Below are positions 60,374 through 64,000 of a stretch of 64,000 bases of DNA, piece after piece; the stretch's first letter is position 1; each line of letters begins with the position of its first letter. The position numbers and the translations under genes are program-made. The notes below the pieces were generated by a model that saw only the letters and a list, made by a program, of their open reading frames with translations, was not told the DNA's origin and made no database searches. The DNA is from JACDAV01 sp964626755 (GTDB lineage Bacteria; Chloroflexota; Limnocylindria; Limnocylindrales; CSP1-4), in assembly GCA_964626755.1 (NCBI GenBank), contig CAZVGO010000028.1, positions 124,001-188,000 of the forward strand, read 5' to 3'.

Positions 60374-61353
60374 CCGATGTCCTCAACGGCTACATCGACC
60401 GGATCGAGCAGCTGGGCGGACGGTTCGTTCCGCGTGCCGCACCTTATGCGGCACGACCTATAAGGCGTCGGCGAACCCGGTCCGACATCGACGCGATCAG
60501 GTCCGCGATCACCGAGGCGCTCTACGCCGACGCCCCGATGACCGTCCGCCAGGTCTTTTACCGGCTCGTCTCGATCGGCGCCATTGCGAAGTCCGAGGCC
60601 GAGTACAAGCAGACGGTCTGCCGGCTCCTTGGCGAGATGCGGCTCGACGGCACGATCCCTTACGGCTCGATCGCCGATTCGACCCGCTGGATGAGGAAGC
60701 CGCAGACGTGGAATTCGGTCGAGGACGCCCTGCGCGAGACGGCGCGGCTTTACCGTCGAAACGTCTGGTGGGGTCTCGGTCAGTACGTCGAGGTCTGGAT
60801 CGAGAAGGAGGCCCTGGCGGGCGTCCTCAGCGACGTGACGAGCGAGTACGCCGTGCCGCTGATGGTGACCCGCGGCTACCCCAGCCTGACCTATCTCCAC
60901 GCCGCCGCCGAAGCGATCGTCGCCCAGATACGGCAGGGTCGGGCACCGACGATCTACTACCTCGGCGACTTCGATCCGTCGGGCGTCGATATCCGGCGCA
61001 ACGTCGAGCAGCGTCTGCGCGAGTTCGTGTCCGAGATCAACTTCAGCAACTCCTTCGGCGCCTTCTTCAGCAGCGACTTCACCTTTCAGGCCCTCGCAGT
61101 GTTCGAGGAGCAGATCGAGGCGTATCGGCTCCAGACACGCCCCACGAAACAGAGTGACAGCCGCAGCCGTGGGTTCGGCAACCAAAGTGTCGAGCTCGAC
61201 GCCATCGCCCCGAACGAGCTCCGGGCATTGGTTCGAGAGGCGGTTGAGAGCCATCTTCCGGATGGTGCTTTGGATGAAGTTCACCTGGCCGAGGAATCGG
61301 AGCGAGCGATCCTCACTCGGATTGCCGAGACGACGGCCGGGACCGCGGCATGA
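60370..61353 (+). CDS. Spo11/Topoisomerase VI-A-like TOPRIM protein
   Basis: This is a 327-residue protein. A winged-helix-like N-terminus (MTVRQVFYRLVSIGAIAKSE, about 56-75, containing a tyrosine in FYRL) precedes a TOPRIM domain. The acidic glutamate of the TOPRIM is in EVWIEKEALAG (about 142) and the DxDxxG motif in YLGDFDPSGVDI (about 199-203). The layout wHTH then TOPRIM is that of Spo11/TopoVI-A and its phage relatives. FYRL could correspond to the DNA-cleaving tyrosine, but this is inference. The ATG overlaps the previous stop, and its stop overlaps the ATPase gene. Confidence 0.75.
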   Translation: MTDVLNGYIDRIEQLGGRFVPRAAPYAARPIRRRRTRSDIDAIRSAITEALYADAPMTVRQVFYRLVSIGAIAKSEAEYKQTVCRLLGEMRLDGTIPYGSIADSTRWMRKPQTWNSVEDALRETARLYRRNVWWGLGQYVEVWIEKEALAGVLSDVTSEYAVPLMVTRGYPSLTYLHAAAEAIVAQIRQGRAPTIYYLGDFDPSGVDIRRNVEQRLREFVSEINFSNSFGAFFSSDFTFQALAVFEEQIEAYRLQTRPTKQSDSRSRGFGNQSVELDAIAPNELRALVREAVESHLPDGALDEVHLAEESERAILTRIAETTAGTAA

Positions 61354-63131
61354 CGGCTCAGAAGCCCTCGCAGGCCGACGAGCTCGTGAAGGCTGCGCGC
61401 GAGACTGGCGAGCTCTTTCACGACCCGTCCGGGACGCCCTACGCGGACGTTGTGGCACCCGAGCCGGCTCCACACCACGAGATTCTGCGGATCCGGTCGC
61501 GGACCTTCCGCACCTTTCTTGCCGGTCTCTACTGGCGAACGGTCGGGCGACCCGCCGGCGGCCAGGCCATCACCGACGCGATCGATGTCCTGTCCTCGGT
61601 CGCTCTGTTCGAGGGCCCCCAGCGGCCGGTCGGGCTGCGGATCGCCAGGCACGACGGCGCGATCTATCTCGACCTCGCCGATGACCGCTGGCGTGTAGTT
61701 GAGATTGATCGCGCGGGCTGGCGGATCCTCGATCGGTCGCCGGTCCCCTTCCGTCGGACGCGCGGGATGCTGCCCCTGCCGACGCCCATCCCTGGCGGCA
61801 AGCTCGACGAGCTGCGCAAGTTCGTCAACGCCGTCGGTGATCAGTTCGTGCTGCTGTCCGGCTGGCTTGTCGGCGCCTTACGGTGGGCCGGTCCGTACAT
61901 CGTGCTGGTCCTGACCGGCGAGCAGGATGCGGCTAAGACGACAACGGCGAGGGTGATGCGGCTGCTCGTCGACCCCAATGAGGTAGGCGACCGGGCGCTG
62001 CCCCGTGATGAGCAGTCGATGGCCATCGCCGCGCACAACAGCTGGATCGCCTCGTTCGACAACGTCTCGACACTGGCGGACTGGCAGTCCGACGCCCTGG
62101 CCCGCCTGGCGACCGGGGCCGGCTTCGGGACCCGCCAGCTGTACAGCGACGACGAGGAGACGCTAATCCACGTCGCCCGTCCGCTGATCCTCAACGGGAT
62201 CGGTGGGATCGTGACCCGGCCCGACCTCATGGACCGGGCGATCGTCGTCGACCTCGCCTCGATCCCCGAGGACGATCGCCGACCCGAGGACGAGTTCTAC
62301 GGCTCGCTCCAGGCCGCCCGTCCACGGCTGCTTGGGGCGCTTCTTGACGCCGCCTCCTCGGCCTTCGCTCGCGAGGACCAGGTCAACATCAAGCGACTGC
62401 CCCGGATGGCCGACGCCGCCCGCTGGATTACCGCCGCGGAGGGAGCCCTGGGCTGGCCGGAGCGGTCGTTTCTGGCCGCATACCGCGGCAACCGCGCGAA
62501 CAGCCGTGCGCTGACCCTCGAGGCGAGTCCACTCGCGGCCCCGATCCGTTTGCTCCTCTCGATCGACGACGCCTGGGAGGGGACCGCGACCCAGCTTCTT
62601 GCGGTCCTCGAGCAGAAGGTCGACGAAGCGGCCGCCAGGCGCAGGGACTGGCCCAAGACCGCACAGGCCCTCAGCGTCGAGATCAGACGTCTGGCGCCCG
62701 ATCTGCGCAAGGTCGAAGCGATCGACGTTACCCACATCCGGCTTGGAACCGCACGCCTCATCCGGTTGGCGCAGAAGCGCAAAACCTCGTCACAGCCGTC
62801 ATCCCCGTCACCTGAACCCCTCGCCAGTGACGCCAATGACGGTGATGACGGTGATTTGCATACCCGCACCAACGGGTCGGGCGACTGCCCGGTTTGCGGC
62901 CACCCGCTCGTCCCGGTCCCGGGGCGCCACCCCGTGTGCACGAATTCGCCCGGCCATCCGCCGAAGGTCAGCAGCGGGACGAACGGATCGGCGGAGGTTG
63001 TGGAGGAACTATCGGGGGAAGGTCCCGACGACGACTACTCCCCGGACGACCGAGGCGATGACCCGCGTTGGCCGCCCCCTCCGCCCGAGGAGGCCGACCC
63101 GCCGAACGCTTGGTCGGAGCTGATGTCGTGA
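61350..63131 (+). CDS. Phage P-loop ATPase (replicative helicase-like)
   Basis: This is a 593-residue protein. Walker A is GEQDAAKTT (about residues 190-198), a Walker B-like strand is SWIASFDNVS, and a sensor/arginine region lies in RPLILNGIGGIVTRPDLMDR. This pattern is shared with ATPase modules of phage and plasmid primase-helicases. The N-terminal 150 residues show no primase motif. The C-terminus is acidic and disordered, with a four-ligand zinc knuckle CPVCGHPL...HPVC at about 513-530. Tight coupling to the TOPRIM protein upstream suggests a joint role in replication. Confidence 0.75.
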   Translation: MTAQKPSQADELVKAARETGELFHDPSGTPYADVVAPEPAPHHEILRIRSRTFRTFLAGLYWRTVGRPAGGQAITDAIDVLSSVALFEGPQRPVGLRIARHDGAIYLDLADDRWRVVEIDRAGWRILDRSPVPFRRTRGMLPLPTPIPGGKLDELRKFVNAVGDQFVLLSGWLVGALRWAGPYIVLVLTGEQDAAKTTTARVMRLLVDPNEVGDRALPRDEQSMAIAAHNSWIASFDNVSTLADWQSDALARLATGAGFGTRQLYSDDEETLIHVARPLILNGIGGIVTRPDLMDRAIVVDLASIPEDDRRPEDEFYGSLQAARPRLLGALLDAASSAFAREDQVNIKRLPRMADAARWITAAEGALGWPERSFLAAYRGNRANSRALTLEASPLAAPIRLLLSIDDAWEGTATQLLAVLEQKVDEAAARRRDWPKTAQALSVEIRRLAPDLRKVEAIDVTHIRLGTARLIRLAQKRKTSSQPSSPSPEPLASDANDGDDGDLHTRTNGSGDCPVCGHPLVPVPGRHPVCTNSPGHPPKVSSGTNGSAEVVEELSGEGPDDDYSPDDRGDDPRWPPPPPEEADPPNAWSELMS

Positions 63132-63496
63132 CGAACCGCCGGGCCATCCCCGCGTCTGCCCTGGTGACGATGTACCCCGCGCTCGACGAAGCGACGAGCT
63201 TGACCTACCGCGGCGTGACGATTGGCACCTTCCTGCCAGCTACCGCCCCGAACGAGTCGGCGCGGAGCGGCCGCGGTGTAAGTGCCTACAAACCCGAGCC
63301 GACGACCGAGATGGAACTCGCGAAGCTCGCGATGGAGGTCGCCCTTGCGCTCTCCGACCTCGAGAGCCTCCGAGACGCGGTACGCCCCGACCCGACGGGC
63401 GCGAGTCGTGGGCCCGCCAGGGAGGCCGCTTACCTCCGCGCGAGGATCCATTTCGCCCGGCTTCGCGAGCAACACGCAAAGGAGAACCCCGAGTGA
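63128..63496 (+). CDS. Small phage protein
   Basis: This 122-residue protein has a GTG start overlapping the ATPase stop (GTGA) and ends overlapping the next gene. TSLTYRGVTIGTFLPA is a short beta-hairpin-like stretch. The rest is helical (MELAKLAMEVALALSDLESL). Unknown function. Confidence 0.6.
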   Translation: MTNRRAIPASALVTMYPALDEATSLTYRGVTIGTFLPATAPNESARSGRGVSAYKPEPTTEMELAKLAMEVALALSDLESLRDAVRPDPTGASRGPAREAAYLRARIHFARLREQHAKENPE

Positions 63497-64000
63497 CGAC
63501 CGAGTATTTCGAGACGACCCGCCGGCGGGAGGCAGAGCTCGCGGCCGCCCGCCAGGCGATCGCCGACGGCGAGGCCAGCGTCCCCCGCGCGAACGCCGCG
63601 GTCGATGAGCAGCGCGAGTTGCTCGCCGTTGGGAAGGGTTCCCGCGGCGCGATTCTCAAAGCCCAGCGCGCCCATGGTCGGGAAATCGAGCGTCTCGAGC
63701 AGGCGCGTGCGGCGCTGCGCGCTGTCGAGAAGCGCTGCGCGGCCGAGCAAGAGGAAGCCGACCGGCAAGCCCGGCGCGAGGCCGCGCAGCGGGCCGCTGA
63801 AGCCCGCGCCGCGTTCGATGCTGTCGAGCGCCGGATCGGCCCGTGGGTCGATCGCGTCATCGGCGAGCTCGCAACGTTCGACGCCGAGCTGGCGCGGCTC
63901 GCCCGGGACACACAAGTCACGCGCCTGCCCTCGGGGACGGCGCCACACCGCGAACTGACGCTGGCCCTCCATCGAATGAAGGGCGTCTACCCCAATCGAC
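63493..64000 (+). CDS. Coiled-coil phage protein (3' end outside window)
   Basis: The frame opens with GTG in a GTGA overlap and runs without a stop to the window end (169 codons seen). Residues about 5-120 are an Ala/Arg/Glu/Gln-rich coiled coil (RQARREAAQRAAEARAAFDA), with no predicted globular part before about residue 125. It is the sixth gene of the overlapping early operon. No family can be named. Confidence 0.6.
   Translation, partial: MTTEYFETTRRREAELAAARQAIADGEASVPRANAAVDEQRELLAVGKGSRGAILKAQRAHGREIERLEQARAALRAVEKRCAAEQEEADRQARREAAQRAAEARAAFDAVERRIGPWVDRVIGELATFDAELARLARDTQVTRLPSGTAPHRELTLALHRMKGVYPNR

Larger units (their letters stand above)
49885..64000. mobile_element. Integrated phage-like element downstream of tRNA-His (right end outside window)
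   Basis: From the tRNA-His 3' end to the window edge every gene is of accessory or phage type. These are tiny overlapping genes, a toxin-antitoxin-like pair, proline-rich basic proteins, a tail-fibre-like protein, a tyrosine integrase, an excisionase-like HTH, a TOPRIM protein and a P-loop ATPase. Metabolic genes stop at the tRNA. No second copy of the tRNA 3' end (GGGTTCGAGCCCCGTAGG) was found up to 64000, so the far attachment site is beyond the window. The integrase is 7.3 kb from the tRNA with genes in between, which is unusual for a simple prophage. The boundary is inference. Confidence 0.65.

Noticed and set aside
50000..64000. Search for a second copy of the tRNA-His 3' end as the far attachment site
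   Set aside because: No second copy of GTTCGAGCCCCGTAGGCC was seen in the window, so no attachment site is annotated.

Overview
The window is very GC-rich DNA from a free-living, probably soil or freshwater, bacterium. GTG starts, stop/start overlaps (ATGA, GTGA) and long shadow frames are common. The gene set (Ku plus LigD in Pseudomonas-type domain order, a RibY/ThiY-like ABC system, secreted glycoside hydrolases, amidohydrolases) fits Chloroflexota of the Limnocylindria/Ellin6529 type or a deep actinobacterial relative; this is inference, because no rRNA or ribosomal protein is present.

0-8 kb: a sugar-uptake operon (two MalF/MalG-type permeases, a secreted PF10091-type glycoamylase, a GH39-like hydrolase), followed by a GT4 glycosyltransferase, a DUF72 protein and a protein with a papain-like residue pattern. 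8-16 kb: non-homologous end joining (ligD, ku), a secreted subtilisin-like peptidase and a coiled-coil protein with a possible nuclease fold. 16-30 kb: purine catabolism. Guanine deaminase, a three-subunit molybdenum hydroxylase (xanthine dehydrogenase type), uricase, HIU hydrolase, OHCU decarboxylase and a hydantoinase/allantoinase-like enzyme are spread over several operons. Malate synthase is fused by overlap to the end of the xanthine dehydrogenase operon, so the route runs from guanine towards glyoxylate and malate. 31-37 kb: a five-gene operon (SorC regulator, FGGY kinase, ABC ATPase, permease, NMT1-type binding lipoprotein) with a palindromic operator, next to glycolate oxidase glcD, a second link to glyoxylate. 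37-50 kb: an M1-like peptidase, an MpaB-like oxygenase, bioY, an FtsX-like permease, a CAP protein, a GH15 enzyme, an FtsZ carrying an N-terminal transmembrane helix, an aldose epimerase, a lipoprotein and tRNA-His.

49.9 kb to the window end: an accessory region, interpreted as an integrated phage-like element that begins at tRNA-His and runs past the window. From the tRNA it carries a minus-strand cluster of tiny genes with a toxin-antitoxin-like pair, a plus-strand cassette of proline-rich basic proteins and a tail-fibre-like protein, a tyrosine integrase with small co-oriented genes, and a divergent, tightly overlapping early operon (excisionase-like HTH, Spo11/TopoVI-A-like TOPRIM protein, P-loop ATPase, coiled-coil protein). 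No capsid, portal or terminase gene is seen in the part shown.

Three intergenic regions carry clusters of a related short repeat in direct and inverted copies, and a 25-bp palindrome occurs both between two convergent genes and, degenerate, inside the LigD linker.
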